Assembly: GCF_010119975.1 (NCBI RefSeq) | Contig: NZ_CP048222.1 | Coordinates: forward strand, 992,001 to 1,056,000 | Source: Rhodocytophaga rosea | GTDB lineage: Bacteria > Bacteroidota > Bacteroidia > Cytophagales > 172606-1 | Reading direction: 5' to 3' | DNA length: 64,000 nt | Made by a program: the position numbers and the translations under genes | In this document: piece by piece, positions 28,146 to 37,028 of the stretch | How the letters are laid out: each line of letters opens with the position of its first letter | Numbering within the stretch: position 1 is the first letter of the stretch | The notes under the pieces: generated by a model | Told to the model about the DNA's origin: nothing | Seen by the model: the letters and a program-made list of their open reading frames with translations, nothing else | Database searches by the model: none

Positions 28146-28153
28146 TAATTTTG
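28146..28153 (+). promoter_or_regulatory. possible -7 box upstream of STAS gene
   Basis: TAATTTTG fits the Bacteroidetes -7 consensus TAnnTTTG and lies 39 bases before the STAS gene ATG. A matching -33 element is not evident. Confidence 0.28.
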
Positions 28154-28192
28154 CGTAACATTATTATCGCAAATCCGTAACCCAATTTGAAT

Positions 28193-28540
28193 ATGGAAAT
28201 TAGCACCTTACGCGAAGACAGTTTTTGCATTATTGCTATCAATGGCGAACTGGATGCCAGCTCGTCTATTTTGTTAGACAAGGCTATAGAAAGCGTTGTG
28301 GTTCAAAATGAAGCCAATATTTTAGTTGATTGTAAGAATTTAAATTATATATCTTCTGCCGGACTAGGTGTATTCATGTCCTATCTTCAGGATTTCCAGG
28401 ACAAGAATATATCATTAGTCCTTTTTGGATTAAATGAAAAAGTAAGGAATGTATTTGAAATACTAGGTTTAGATCAATTACTTACCATCGTTTTCTCTAA
28501 AGAAGAAGCAAAATCATTAGTAAATGATCCATTATTATAA
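28193..28540 (+). CDS. STAS domain anti-sigma factor antagonist
   Basis: A 115-residue single-domain STAS protein of the SpoIIAA/RsbV type. The phosphorylatable serine lies in NYISSAGLGVFM (Ser54/Ser55). Dephosphorylated antagonists sequester an anti-sigma kinase and free its target. The gene overlaps the next one, which encodes such a kinase, by 17 bases, so the pair forms a partner-switch module. I start at the ATG at 28193 rather than an in-frame TTG two codons upstream. No sigma factor or PP2C phosphatase gene is adjacent, so the target is unknown. Confidence 0.9.
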   Translation: MEISTLREDSFCIIAINGELDASSSILLDKAIESVVVQNEANILVDCKNLNYISSAGLGVFMSYLQDFQDKNISLVLFGLNEKVRNVFEILGLDQLLTIVFSKEEAKSLVNDPLL

Positions 28541-28952
28541 ATTTTTCTGTTCGAGAGAAAACCTGAAAGGAATTCGTGAATTTGTAAAAAGCGTACTACG
28601 CAATTATTCCCTTTCTGAGTTGGAAATAAACCAGATGGTGCTGGCAGTAGATGAGGTATGCGCCAACCTGATCATTCATTCACATAAATGTAATCCTGGT
28701 GATGCTATTGAATTAAGTATTAAGAACAGCAAAGAAGGTATCGAATTTGAAATTATAGATAGAGATGCAGTATACTTTGATCTGGAATCGCACAAACCCC
28801 CGGATGTCCGGCAAATGGTGAGGGAAGGGAAAAATGGAGGTGTTGGGTTATGGCTGGTGAAACAGTTTATGGACAAAGTAGAAGTAGAATACAAAGATAC
28901 CCAGAGCACCTGGCGATTATATAAAGATCTTTCGTTACAAACCCGTGTATAA
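28524..28952 (+). CDS. anti-sigma regulatory factor (RsbW-like kinase)
   Basis: A 142-residue GHKL ATPase of the RsbW/SpoIIAB group. The N-box is VDEVCANLIIHSH (Glu44, Asn48), the G1 region is IDRDAV and the G2 region is GGVGLWLVKQFMD. It is expected to bind and phosphorylate the STAS protein encoded just upstream and to hold a sigma factor or other target. The 17-base overlap indicates translational coupling. The terminator hairpin begins inside its last codons. Confidence 0.9.
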   Translation: MIHYYKFFCSRENLKGIREFVKSVLRNYSLSELEINQMVLAVDEVCANLIIHSHKCNPGDAIELSIKNSKEGIEFEIIDRDAVYFDLESHKPPDVRQMVREGKNGGVGLWLVKQFMDKVEVEYKDTQSTWRLYKDLSLQTRV

Positions 28953-28970
28953 CCCACGGGTTTTTGTTTT
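28939..28970 (+). terminator. intrinsic terminator overlapping the stop codon
   Basis: Stem AAACCCGTG/CACGGGTTT (28939-28947 and 28955-28963) followed by a T-rich run. The left arm covers the last sense codons of the anti-sigma gene and the loop contains its stop. Confidence 0.85.
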
Positions 28971-29170
28971 TAGTAGGATACTTTTCTTTTAGTACTGTGA
29001 ATTTAATAAATACTCCCTCTCCATTATCCTGGCTAGCTTTTTATCTTAATTTTATTTATTTCTTACATCACAAAGTGCAAGGTATCAGACAAATATTTTA
29101 AAGAAGCGCTAATAATTGCCATCGAAAATCGTTAAAATTGCAATTATTTTTATATTCTTTACCATTTCAT

Positions 29171-31450
29171 ATGAGAAGGCCTGCGTACCTGGCAGTACTG
29201 ATTACCCTGATAGCTGGGGGTTGTGCAGTGAACAAACAAGCGTCTGTTAAAGATCCTGTCATTGCTACCCTAGGGCAAACGCCCATTTATGCCTCAGAAT
29301 TTAAATACGTTTTTGATAAAAACAGTGTAAACGACAGCCTCAGCAAAGAGGAAAGTTTAAAACAATATCTGGATCTGTATGTCAATTTCCGGCTGAAAGT
29401 ACTCGAAGCCGAAAGCCTGGGACTAGATACGCTGGCTTCTTTCAAGCAAGAACTCGAAGGTTATAAACAACAACTGGCAGAACCTTACCTGCTTGATAGC
29501 AGTGTAACAGAATCTCTGGTAACACAAGCCTACGAACGGATGAAGGAAGAAATACGGGCCAGTCATATTCTCATCAATCTTCCCCAGGATGCCGATCCAA
29601 AAGATACGTTAACCGCTTTCCAGAAGATCAGTGAAGTCCGGCAAAAAGCTGCCCAGGGAGAAGATTTTGCTACACTGGCCAAAGCTAATTCCCAGGACCC
29701 CTCTGCCGCTACTTCAGGCGGAGATTTAGGATATTTTACAGCCTTACAGATGGTATACCCCTTTGAAGATGCTGCCTATAAAACCAAGGTAGGCGAAATA
29801 TCTATGCCTTTCCGTACTCGTTTTGGCTATCATATTGTAAAAGTATATGACCGCAGACCTTCACAGGGAAAAGTAAAAACGGCCCATATTATGGTGCGTA
29901 CCAATCCTGAAGCGCCCGAAGAAGAAGCCAAAGCCGCCAATCAGAAAATTGATGAAATACATAAGCGCCTGATGGGTGGAGAAGACTGGAACCAGTTAAC
30001 CCAGCAGTTTTCGGAAGATGGTGCCTCTAAGATCAAAGGGGGAGAATTACCGGCCTTTACTACCGGAAGTATGATTCCTTCTTTTGAGGAAGCTGCCTTT
30101 GCCCTACAAAAGCCAGGCGATTTTACCTCACCGGTGCTCACTCCGTATGGATGGCATATTATTAAATTATTAGAGAAGACCGGCCTGGAACCTTTCGAAG
30201 AATTACAAACCTCTCTTCGGCAAAAAGTCTCCAGAGATTCCCGCTCCGACCTGAATAAAACTTTGCTTTTAAAACGCCTTAAAAAAGAAAATGCCTTTGT
30301 CGAATTTGCAGACGTAAAAGCAACTGCTTTCAAAAATACTTCAGATTCGCTTATAGCTGGTAAATGGAATTACAAGCCCGATAAATTCCTGCAGAAAACG
30401 CTGTTCAGTATTGGTGCACAGAAATATTCGGTGGAGGATTTTTACACCTATGTAAAACGCTATCAGCAGGCCAAGCCCACCCTTACTCCGGCTTATTACA
30501 TGCAGCTTTTGTACGATGAATATGTAAACCAGACGATGGTGAATTATGAGAAAGCGCATTTGCAGGAAAAATATTCCGATTATAAATATTTAGTAAGAGA
30601 ATACCGGGATGGCATGTTGCTTTTCCAGCAAATGGAGAACAAAGTATGGTCACGCTCTATGACAGACAGTACAGGCTATAAGACCTATTTTGAGAATAAC
30701 CGCGATAAATACAAACTGGATAAGCATGTAACGGCAGCGATTTATAATGTAGCCAGCCAGGAAGTCCTCAGTGAGGTAAAAAATATTATTTCTAAAAAAT
30801 TATATCCGGTTGCTGAGCCTGTATTTAAAGATATTTTATTTGAAAATGGGAAAAACCAGTTAACCCAGACTCACAAAACTCAATTAGATAATCTGGCCAG
30901 TGCCCTTATTAAAGATGAAACACTACAGGTTGAAGTCGCAGGAAATGCAGGATTTCAGGAAGATGAAAGCCTGGCTGGGGCACGTGCCAAAATGGTTACA
31001 GATTACCTGGTAGGGAAAGGCGTAGATATTACCAAAATTGTAGTAAAAGACAATGGGCGTTTCCGTCCGGTATCCAGCACCGACAGGCAAAAGAACCGCA
31101 GGGTGAGCATACAGATAAACTCTACTTCCAAAGAAGCCATTGAAAAATGGATAAACGCCAGAAAGCCGCTGAGTCTGGAGATTACCGAAGGCACTTTTCA
31201 GAAAGGGGATAATGCCTTAATAGACCAGGTGGAATGGAAGCCAGGCAACTATACCCTGGAACGTGATAATAGAATTGTGTATATCGAAATCACGGAAGTA
31301 AAAGAACCTCGTCAAAAAACACTGGAAGAAGCCAGAGGAACTGTTATTTCCGATTACCAGGCTTATCTGGAGAAACAATGGATAGATGAGCTCAAAACTA
31401 AGTATCCGGTAGTGATTCATGAGGAAGAAGTTAAAAAACTACTTGAATAA
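29171..31450 (+). CDS. PpiC-type prolyl isomerase fused to OmpA-like domain
   Basis: A 759-residue lipoprotein; the ATG at 29171 gives a signal ending LIAGGC with Cys18. A SurA-like helical part (about 30-125) precedes two parvulin/PpiC domains: about 127-227 (IRASHILINL through FGYHIVKVYDRR) and 236-335 (VKTAHIMVRT through YGWHIIKLLEK). A helical segment follows, then an OmpA-like domain (about 551-651: VFKDILFENGKNQL, VEVAGNAGF, and the closing TDRQKNRRVSIQI), then a C-terminal helical tail that resembles the end of SurA-like chaperones. It should fold outer-membrane proteins; the OmpA-like part might bind peptidoglycan. The peptidoglycan-binding residues are not all conserved (GNAGFQEDE replaces GHTDxxGxxxxN). 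Confidence 0.88.
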   Translation: MRRPAYLAVLITLIAGGCAVNKQASVKDPVIATLGQTPIYASEFKYVFDKNSVNDSLSKEESLKQYLDLYVNFRLKVLEAESLGLDTLASFKQELEGYKQQLAEPYLLDSSVTESLVTQAYERMKEEIRASHILINLPQDADPKDTLTAFQKISEVRQKAAQGEDFATLAKANSQDPSAATSGGDLGYFTALQMVYPFEDAAYKTKVGEISMPFRTRFGYHIVKVYDRRPSQGKVKTAHIMVRTNPEAPEEEAKAANQKIDEIHKRLMGGEDWNQLTQQFSEDGASKIKGGELPAFTTGSMIPSFEEAAFALQKPGDFTSPVLTPYGWHIIKLLEKTGLEPFEELQTSLRQKVSRDSRSDLNKTLLLKRLKKENAFVEFADVKATAFKNTSDSLIAGKWNYKPDKFLQKTLFSIGAQKYSVEDFYTYVKRYQQAKPTLTPAYYMQLLYDEYVNQTMVNYEKAHLQEKYSDYKYLVREYRDGMLLFQQMENKVWSRSMTDSTGYKTYFENNRDKYKLDKHVTAAIYNVASQEVLSEVKNIISKKLYPVAEPVFKDILFENGKNQLTQTHKTQLDNLASALIKDETLQVEVAGNAGFQEDESLAGARAKMVTDYLVGKGVDITKIVVKDNGRFRPVSSTDRQKNRRVSIQINSTSKEAIEKWINARKPLSLEITEGTFQKGDNALIDQVEWKPGNYTLERDNRIVYIEITEVKEPRQKTLEEARGTVISDYQAYLEKQWIDELKTKYPVVIHEEEVKKLLE

Positions 31451-32327
31451 AGAGTATTACCGGAAAACCAGGCATCTGTTCATAGGCGTATGGATCATGC
31501 TCCTCAGCAACATACTGGCTTGCCAAGAAAAAGCTCCAGCTGTAACAGACAAATTGTTAGCCAGTGTGGGAGAAAAGAAATTACATCAATCGGACCTGGA
31601 GGGATTGGTAAGTAAAGGCGTTACAGCCACAGATAGTACAACCGTTGTCAGCAATTATATAAATGCCTGGGTCCGCAAACAGGTCATGCTGGCCAAAGCG
31701 CAGAAAGAAGCAGAACTTGATGAAAGTGAGATAGAAAGAAAAATTGCTGATTACCGCTACGACCTTACTATTTATGCCTTTGAAAAACAATACATTCAGC
31801 AACATCTGGATACGGTAGTTTCGGCAGTTGAAATTGAAGCATATTATACGGAGAATGTTGCCAATTTTGAACTAAAGCAAAATATTGTACAGGGCGTATT
31901 GATTGGTTTCCCGCAAAAATATGCCAGAACAGAACGGATTAAAAAACTACTCGGAGCAAAAGATAAGCGAAGCCGGCAGGAGTTGCAGAATATATGTTTT
32001 CAGCAGGCCAACTTTTATGTATTTACCGATTCTACCTGGACAGACTTTGACGAACTGGTAAAAAATACCCCTTTCCGGGAAATGCCTAATAAAACACAGT
32101 TTCTCAAAGGAAATAAATTTGCTGAGGCCAACGACGAAAGAGGCGTATACTTGTTAGGCATTGATGATTATAAAATTGCCAGTCAAACTTCTCCCCTTGC
32201 TTTTGCCAGCGATCAGATAAAAAGTATTATATTGAACAACCGGAAAGTGCAGCTGATTCGCAACCTGGAGCAAGAAATATACAAGCAGGCGCAGGATGAG
32301 AAAAAGATAAAAATTTACGCAGATTAA
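31419..32327 (+). CDS. SurA N-terminal-like lipoprotein
   Basis: A 302-residue lipoprotein with signal LLSNILAC (Cys35). The helical part VGEKKLHQSDLEGL, then VRKQVMLAKAQKEAELDESEIERKI resembles the chaperone core of SurA/PpiC proteins, but no parvulin domain follows: the C-terminal half lacks the SHIL and FGYHII motifs. It is probably a chaperone rather than an isomerase. It starts 32 bases inside the PpiC-OmpA gene, so the two are translationally coupled, and SurA follows after 208 bases. The order fits a conserved Bacteroidetes outer-membrane-protein folding cluster. Confidence 0.8.
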   Translation: MRKKLKNYLNKEYYRKTRHLFIGVWIMLLSNILACQEKAPAVTDKLLASVGEKKLHQSDLEGLVSKGVTATDSTTVVSNYINAWVRKQVMLAKAQKEAELDESEIERKIADYRYDLTIYAFEKQYIQQHLDTVVSAVEIEAYYTENVANFELKQNIVQGVLIGFPQKYARTERIKKLLGAKDKRSRQELQNICFQQANFYVFTDSTWTDFDELVKNTPFREMPNKTQFLKGNKFAEANDERGVYLLGIDDYKIASQTSPLAFASDQIKSIILNNRKVQLIRNLEQEIYKQAQDEKKIKIYAD

Positions 32328-32535
32328 GTATGTTTACATTTTGTATGCAATTTGTCTTTTTATATAACCGTTTGTCTATAAATACTGGCTTATTACACAT
32401 AAAATTCGTACCTTAAAAAATTAATATTTGCAATTTATTTGCTGCTTGTGTGGTTACTTAAATTAGCAGCATTTTTGTTAAAATTACAATAGCAGCTATA
32501 ATGGAAGGAGAGGCTGCCTCAAAAAATTATAAACC

Positions 32536-33891
32536 ATGCATCCTAAAACCACATTCATTCGACTCTTTCTTTTTATTGCTTTCATCCTACCGGCTTTTGT
32601 AGCCGTTGGCCAGGGACAAGGCATTACTATAGATAAAATCATTGTAAAAGTAGATAACTACATCATCCTTCAATCTGATCTGGAGGCAAGTTATCTGCAA
32701 TATTTATCCGATGGGCGGCCTGCCAGTGCAGATGCCAAATGCCAGATGTTGCAAGGCCTCGTGGTAAATAAAGTATTGGCCGCCAAAGCTGAAATAGATT
32801 CAGTGATTGTAGAAGACAAACGGGTAGATAGCGAACTTGACAGGAGAATGCAATATATGGCTTCGCAGTTTGGTTCTGAAAAGAAAATTGAAGAAGCCTA
32901 TGGAAAAAGCATCGATGCGCTGAAAACTGAACTGCGCAAATCCCTGAAGGAACAGCTCACAGTACAGCAGATGCAGGATGAAATTACCAAAGGAATAAAA
33001 ATTACACCCAACGAAGTAAAACGTTTTTATAACAGCATTCCCAAAGACAGTATTCCATATTTCCCAACAGAGGTAGAAGTAGGGCAAATTGTAAAAATCG
33101 GGAGTGTCAGCAAAGCCCAAAAAACCCAGACCAGGGAAAAACTGGATGAGATCAGGACCAGGATTGTAAATGGAGAGGATTTCGAGACATTAGCCAAAAC
33201 CTATTCTGATGACCTGGGAAGCGCCAGGCAAGGCGGAAACCTGGGGTATGCCAAAAGAGGACAAATGGTAGCCGACTTTGAAGCGGCAGCCTTAAAGCTA
33301 AAAAAGAATGATATTTCGCCGGTAATTGAATCAGAATTTGGTTTCCACATCATACAGCTCTTAGACCGCCGGGGAGATGAATACAATGCCCGTCATATCC
33401 TGATTCGCCCCAGCTATGCAGATGTAGATTTAACTGAGGCAACTGCTTACCTGGATAGCCTGCGTTCACGTATCCTGTCTGATACCATCAGCTTTGAAAA
33501 AGCAGCTAAAGAATATTCCGATGATAAGGCTTCTGCACCCAGTGGCGGTATTTTAACTGATGCAAATAGCGGCAGCACCAAAATATTTGCCGAAAACCTC
33601 GATCCGGTTATTTATTTAACTGTAGATACCATGCAGGTTGGCCACATCAGTAAACCGGTAGCATACCGTACCGATGATGGAAAAAGTGCTATGCGTATCT
33701 TATATTATAAGTCTAAAATTGCGCCGCATTATGCTAATCTTACCGACGACTGGCAGAAAATATACAACGCTGCCCTGGGAGAAAAGAAGAATAAAGTCTT
33801 AAATGAATGGTTTGAAAAATCCAAAGGGGAAGTGTATATCAGCATTGATGATGACTACAAGGATTGTAAGCTGATGCAGGGCATTCAATAG
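32536..33891 (+). CDS. surA: SurA-like periplasmic prolyl isomerase
   Basis: A 451-residue periplasmic chaperone with signal peptide (ends VAVGQ, about residue 26). The SurA N-terminal domain (about 28-170: DKIIVKVDNYIILQSDLEASY) is followed by two PpiC domains, about 178-277 (EVEVGQIVKI through FGFHIIQLLDRR) and 282-390 (NARHILIRPS onward). It folds and escorts beta-barrel proteins to the outer membrane. It is the third of three consecutive folding-factor genes; a MoxR ATPase gene follows. Confidence 0.92.
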   Translation: MHPKTTFIRLFLFIAFILPAFVAVGQGQGITIDKIIVKVDNYIILQSDLEASYLQYLSDGRPASADAKCQMLQGLVVNKVLAAKAEIDSVIVEDKRVDSELDRRMQYMASQFGSEKKIEEAYGKSIDALKTELRKSLKEQLTVQQMQDEITKGIKITPNEVKRFYNSIPKDSIPYFPTEVEVGQIVKIGSVSKAQKTQTREKLDEIRTRIVNGEDFETLAKTYSDDLGSARQGGNLGYAKRGQMVADFEAAALKLKKNDISPVIESEFGFHIIQLLDRRGDEYNARHILIRPSYADVDLTEATAYLDSLRSRILSDTISFEKAAKEYSDDKASAPSGGILTDANSGSTKIFAENLDPVIYLTVDTMQVGHISKPVAYRTDDGKSAMRILYYKSKIAPHYANLTDDWQKIYNAALGEKKNKVLNEWFEKSKGEVYISIDDDYKDCKLMQGIQ

Positions 33892-34032
33892 CAAACATAA
33901 TTTATGTGCCCATTATTCCTAAATGGAGCAGAAATCAATATACAGAGTAAGCTGATTTGAGCAAAAGAGAAATTCTCCTTACACAGCTTCTGAGTTTAGT
34001 AAATCAATTCCCACCCTAATACCCCAAATCAA

Positions 34033-34995
34033 GTGAAATATACCTCTGATGTAGAAGCAGCTAACGCCTTACAGGCATCTTATAAAAAACTAAGTGCAGA
34101 AATCTCAAAAGTCGTAATCGGCCAGGATGAAGTAATCAGATTATTATTAACCGCTATTTTTTCTCAAGGTCATTGCCTGCTGGTAGGCGTACCAGGATTA
34201 GCTAAAACCCTGTTGATCCAAACGATAGCCGCTTCTCTCGACCTACATTTCAATCGTATCCAGTTTACGCCAGATCTGATGCCATCTGATATTTTAGGAT
34301 CTGAAACACTCGACCAGGAACGGAATTTCAAATTCATTAGGGGAGCTATTTTTGCTAACATCATTCTGGCAGATGAAATCAACCGGACGCCTCCGAAAAC
34401 ACAATCTGCCTTGCTGGAAGCCATGCAGGAATATTCGGTTACCATTTCCGGACAAAAATATGGCCTTGACCGTCCTTTTTTCGTACTGGCCACCCAGAAT
34501 CCTATTGAGCAGGAAGGTACTTACCCACTACCTGAAGCCCAGCTGGACCGTTTTATGTTCAATGTGAAACTGGATTATCCTTCATATAAATCAGAGGTAG
34601 AGATTGTAAAAAATACTACTTCTTCCTACCATTATGATGTGCAGAAAGTGCTTACCGGAAATGAAATCCGGGAGTTCCAGGCCCTGGTACGTAAGGTGCC
34701 CGTGCCAGATAATGTAGTAGAATACGCTGTAAAAATGGTGCATAAAACCCGTCCAAATACAGCAACCGCTGCACCGGAAGCCAATCAATATCTGGAATGG
34801 GGTGCTGGTCCAAGAGCTTCGCAATACCTGGTCTTAGGGGCAAAATGTAATGCCTTATTCAGCGGAAAATATTCTCCCGATATAGAAGATGTGCAAGCAG
34901 TAGCTTCTCCGATTTTGCGCCACCGCATTGTACGTAACTTTAAAGCGGAAGCAGAGAATATAACAGTAGATGATATTATCAAAAAGCTGTTATAA
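34033..34995 (+). CDS. MoxR family AAA ATPase
   Basis: A 320-residue MoxR-type AAA+ ATPase. Walker A is GVPGLAKT (52-59), Walker B is NIILADEINR (Asp114, Glu115), sensor I is in FVLATQNPIEQEGTYPLPEAQLDRF, and the Arg finger and lid region follow. MoxR proteins act as chaperones assembling metal-dependent or von Willebrand-factor-domain protein complexes, often with a DUF58 gene next door; none is present here. The start is GTG at 34033. In Bacteroidetes it is commonly found after surA. The 3' end leads into the 50-base palindrome. Confidence 0.92.
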   Translation: MKYTSDVEAANALQASYKKLSAEISKVVIGQDEVIRLLLTAIFSQGHCLLVGVPGLAKTLLIQTIAASLDLHFNRIQFTPDLMPSDILGSETLDQERNFKFIRGAIFANIILADEINRTPPKTQSALLEAMQEYSVTISGQKYGLDRPFFVLATQNPIEQEGTYPLPEAQLDRFMFNVKLDYPSYKSEVEIVKNTTSSYHYDVQKVLTGNEIREFQALVRKVPVPDNVVEYAVKMVHKTRPNTATAAPEANQYLEWGAGPRASQYLVLGAKCNALFSGKYSPDIEDVQAVASPILRHRIVRNFKAEAENITVDDIIKKLL

Positions 34996-35011
34996 ACACA
35001 TACATTCTCAT

Positions 35012-35061
35012 ATTTTAAATTACAAAAGCCTGCTTATAAGCAGGCTTTTGTAATTTAAAAT
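35012..35061. terminator. 50-base perfect palindrome, probable terminator
   Basis: Two 25-base arms (35012-35036 and 35037-35061) are exact reverse complements with no spacer; the central core is AAGCCTGCTTATAAGCAGGCTT. It lies 17 bases after the moxR stop. The inner part with its GCTTTTG flank works as an intrinsic terminator on either strand, but the perfect outer AT-rich arms are longer than needed for that. Confidence 0.8.
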
Positions 35062-35228
35062 ACGTTTTGAAGCACAACAACTAGCTAAAAAAATACGCTA
35101 AAACCCTATCAAGACCGGTAGGGCTAAAGATGTGTGAACAGTTTTAATACCAACCAGAGTCTTATATAGCAGACACATGAGCATTAAAATGTAATGAGCG
35201 GTAACTTCCTTCCATATATCGGAAATAG

Positions 35229-36407
35229 CTAACGTGGAGGAATGTGTCTTAGTGAACTTACGTTTAATGGAAGGGATACATTTAATTGTTCCAATTCACT
35301 TACTAACTGACTCCATTGCAAAGGCAACCATTTTACTGCTCTACCTACTCTTATAGGCTGAAATAGCCCTTGATCGATACAGGCTATATAAGCGGCATCT
35401 GCTAGTACAACCTTGTAGTTTACAATAACAAGCAATATATCTTCCGGATTCAGGCTATAAAACGATAGTGGTAAGTCTGTATGGGTTCGTTTGGCAATAA
35501 CCCAGTTTCCTGAAGTTTGCCGATGATTCAGCTTAAAAACTTGTTTAGGATTTCTTGTAAGTGCATAAAAAAGTTCTTCGTCGCTTAGCATGCCCAAGCC
35601 TCTCGCTACACGTACTTGCTGCCACATATTTGATGAAGCAGAAAGATTAGAGTCTGTACCAAATACTATAGTAGTAAGATGCTTTACTTTATCTATAACT
35701 GGCCCTTTACCATATAAATAAATATTGGAGTCAGGGCACCATATTATTGCCTTGAAGTGCTTAGCATGCTTAGGTAAAATTTGAATTGCGTGAATTCCTA
35801 TTAAATTTCTTTTGAAAAGATTCCATTTAATCAAATTGTCAATCTCTGCGGTCATTTCGGGAGAAGTTCCTTCTCCAATATGAACCATTACATCTTTTTG
35901 AAACCATGGATAATTTAATTTTAATTTCCAGTTTTTTTCATAGCTGATAGAATGGATGTATTGATAGTGTAAAAATACTGGGTAGTTAAATTGGTTAATC
36001 AAGCGGTGATATCCTCCATGGTGTACAATAGTAGTAATTCCATTTAAAATGTTTTTCAGGATACCCCAACCCACTCTTAACGGTAGTGGCAGATTTAATA
36101 TTTGCTTAATTTCCTTTTTATAATACTGATGAATATCGCTTGCCCACTCTTTATAATCACCGTAAGTATGCCTGGCTAATAAAGGAAAAAGGTTAAATTC
36201 AAGATGATCATGAGAGTTAATCAGACCTGGAAAGGCAAAGATTTCCGTATCCGTATGTTGATTTGAAAATACATCGGTACTATTCAATAACTGACCATGC
36301 TTAATTGAAAAAGATTTACAATTCTCATCATACAAAATATCCACATTAGCTAGTAGTCTATAAACATTAAATAGTCGGGTATAGTTTTTTGAGTTTAACC
36401 CTGGCAT
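35229..36407 (-). pseudogene. amidohydrolase, 5' end cut off by IS630 element
   Basis: A TRZ/ATZ-type amidohydrolase (392 residues as the present ORF). Motifs are intact: PGLINSHDHLEFN (metal-binding His pair), HIGEGTSPE, GIHAIQIL, CPDSNIYL and FGTDSNLSAS (catalytic Asp). The first 18 residues of the present ORF are encoded by the IS end. Joining the sequence before and after the IS at one TA gives the in-frame start MNTFVDNCTLANVDILYD, with ATG at 37558-37560, 57 bases after the fusion gene. The intact gene was thus probably third in the sugar-nucleotide operon. A fusion starting at the IS-borne ATG at 36407 might still be made, but its expression is unknown. Such enzymes deaminate or hydrolyse heterocycles; the substrate is unknown. 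Confidence 0.85.
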
Positions 36408-37023
36408 CTTGATTGGTGAACTGCCAATTAGCTTTTACTGCTTTGTTATTTCTGCTCTCCTGCCAGGCGCTTAGCTGTTTTATTAACTCATCCTCTGTGG
36501 CAATGTGCCTGTCAAGGCAATCTCTTTGTAACACTGATAGCTCTATTTCTGCCATATTGAGCCAACTGCCATGAGCCGGGGTAAAGATAAACTCTATCCT
36601 GTCTAAATACGCTTTAGCTTTCTCAGGTTGATAAAGTTCATAAAAAGCACTTGGTTTGTGAGCCGACAAGTTATCCTCTACTAAAGTGATTTTCTCGCAT
36701 GCTTTGTAAGTAGTATCCAACAACCGGCTTAGAATCTTTACCCAGGTGAAACGGTTGTGGTTTTGCTCCACAAAACAATATCGTTTACCGGCTAATGGCT
36801 CAAAGACCATATAGATATCACGCACTCCATGTCTTGTATAGATACTGTCCTGATACTGTTTTCCATCTTTGCCTATGAAGTGTTTGCTTTCAATAAGTTG
36901 TTTGGGTGATTCATCCAAAGTGACCAGCAGCTGCTTTTCATCATATGGCCTTTCATAGACTGAAATCACTTTTTCCATTTGATAAACAAACCCTGCATTT
37001 TGTTTAGGGGGGATCACCCACAT
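36367..37023 (-). CDS. IS630 transposase, ORFB (DDE domain)
   Basis: This 218-residue catalytic half of the IS630 transposase has the DDE residues Asp37 (VTLDESPKQ), Asp117 (LVEDNLSAHK) and Glu159 (HGSWLNMAEIE). The frame extends upstream of its first Met: after -1 slippage at the T8 (plus-strand) run 37049-37056, ORFA continues as KKNELKPWLRPMWVIPPKQ into this frame. The functional product is therefore probably a fused protein of about 370 residues, made by programmed frameshifting. All catalytic residues are present, so the element may be active. Confidence 0.92.
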   Translation of the reverse strand: MWVIPPKQNAGFVYQMEKVISVYERPYDEKQLLVTLDESPKQLIESKHFIGKDGKQYQDSIYTRHGVRDIYMVFEPLAGKRYCFVEQNHNRFTWVKILSRLLDTTYKACEKITLVEDNLSAHKPSAFYELYQPEKAKAYLDRIEFIFTPAHGSWLNMAEIELSVLQRDCLDRHIATEDELIKQLSAWQESRNNKAVKANWQFTNQDARVKLKKLYPTI

Positions 37024-37028
37024 GGGCC

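Noticed and set aside
35012-35061. Palindrome as a phage or integrase attachment site
   Set aside because: No integrase, tRNA gene or second copy is present in the window; a terminator-type role fits its position better.
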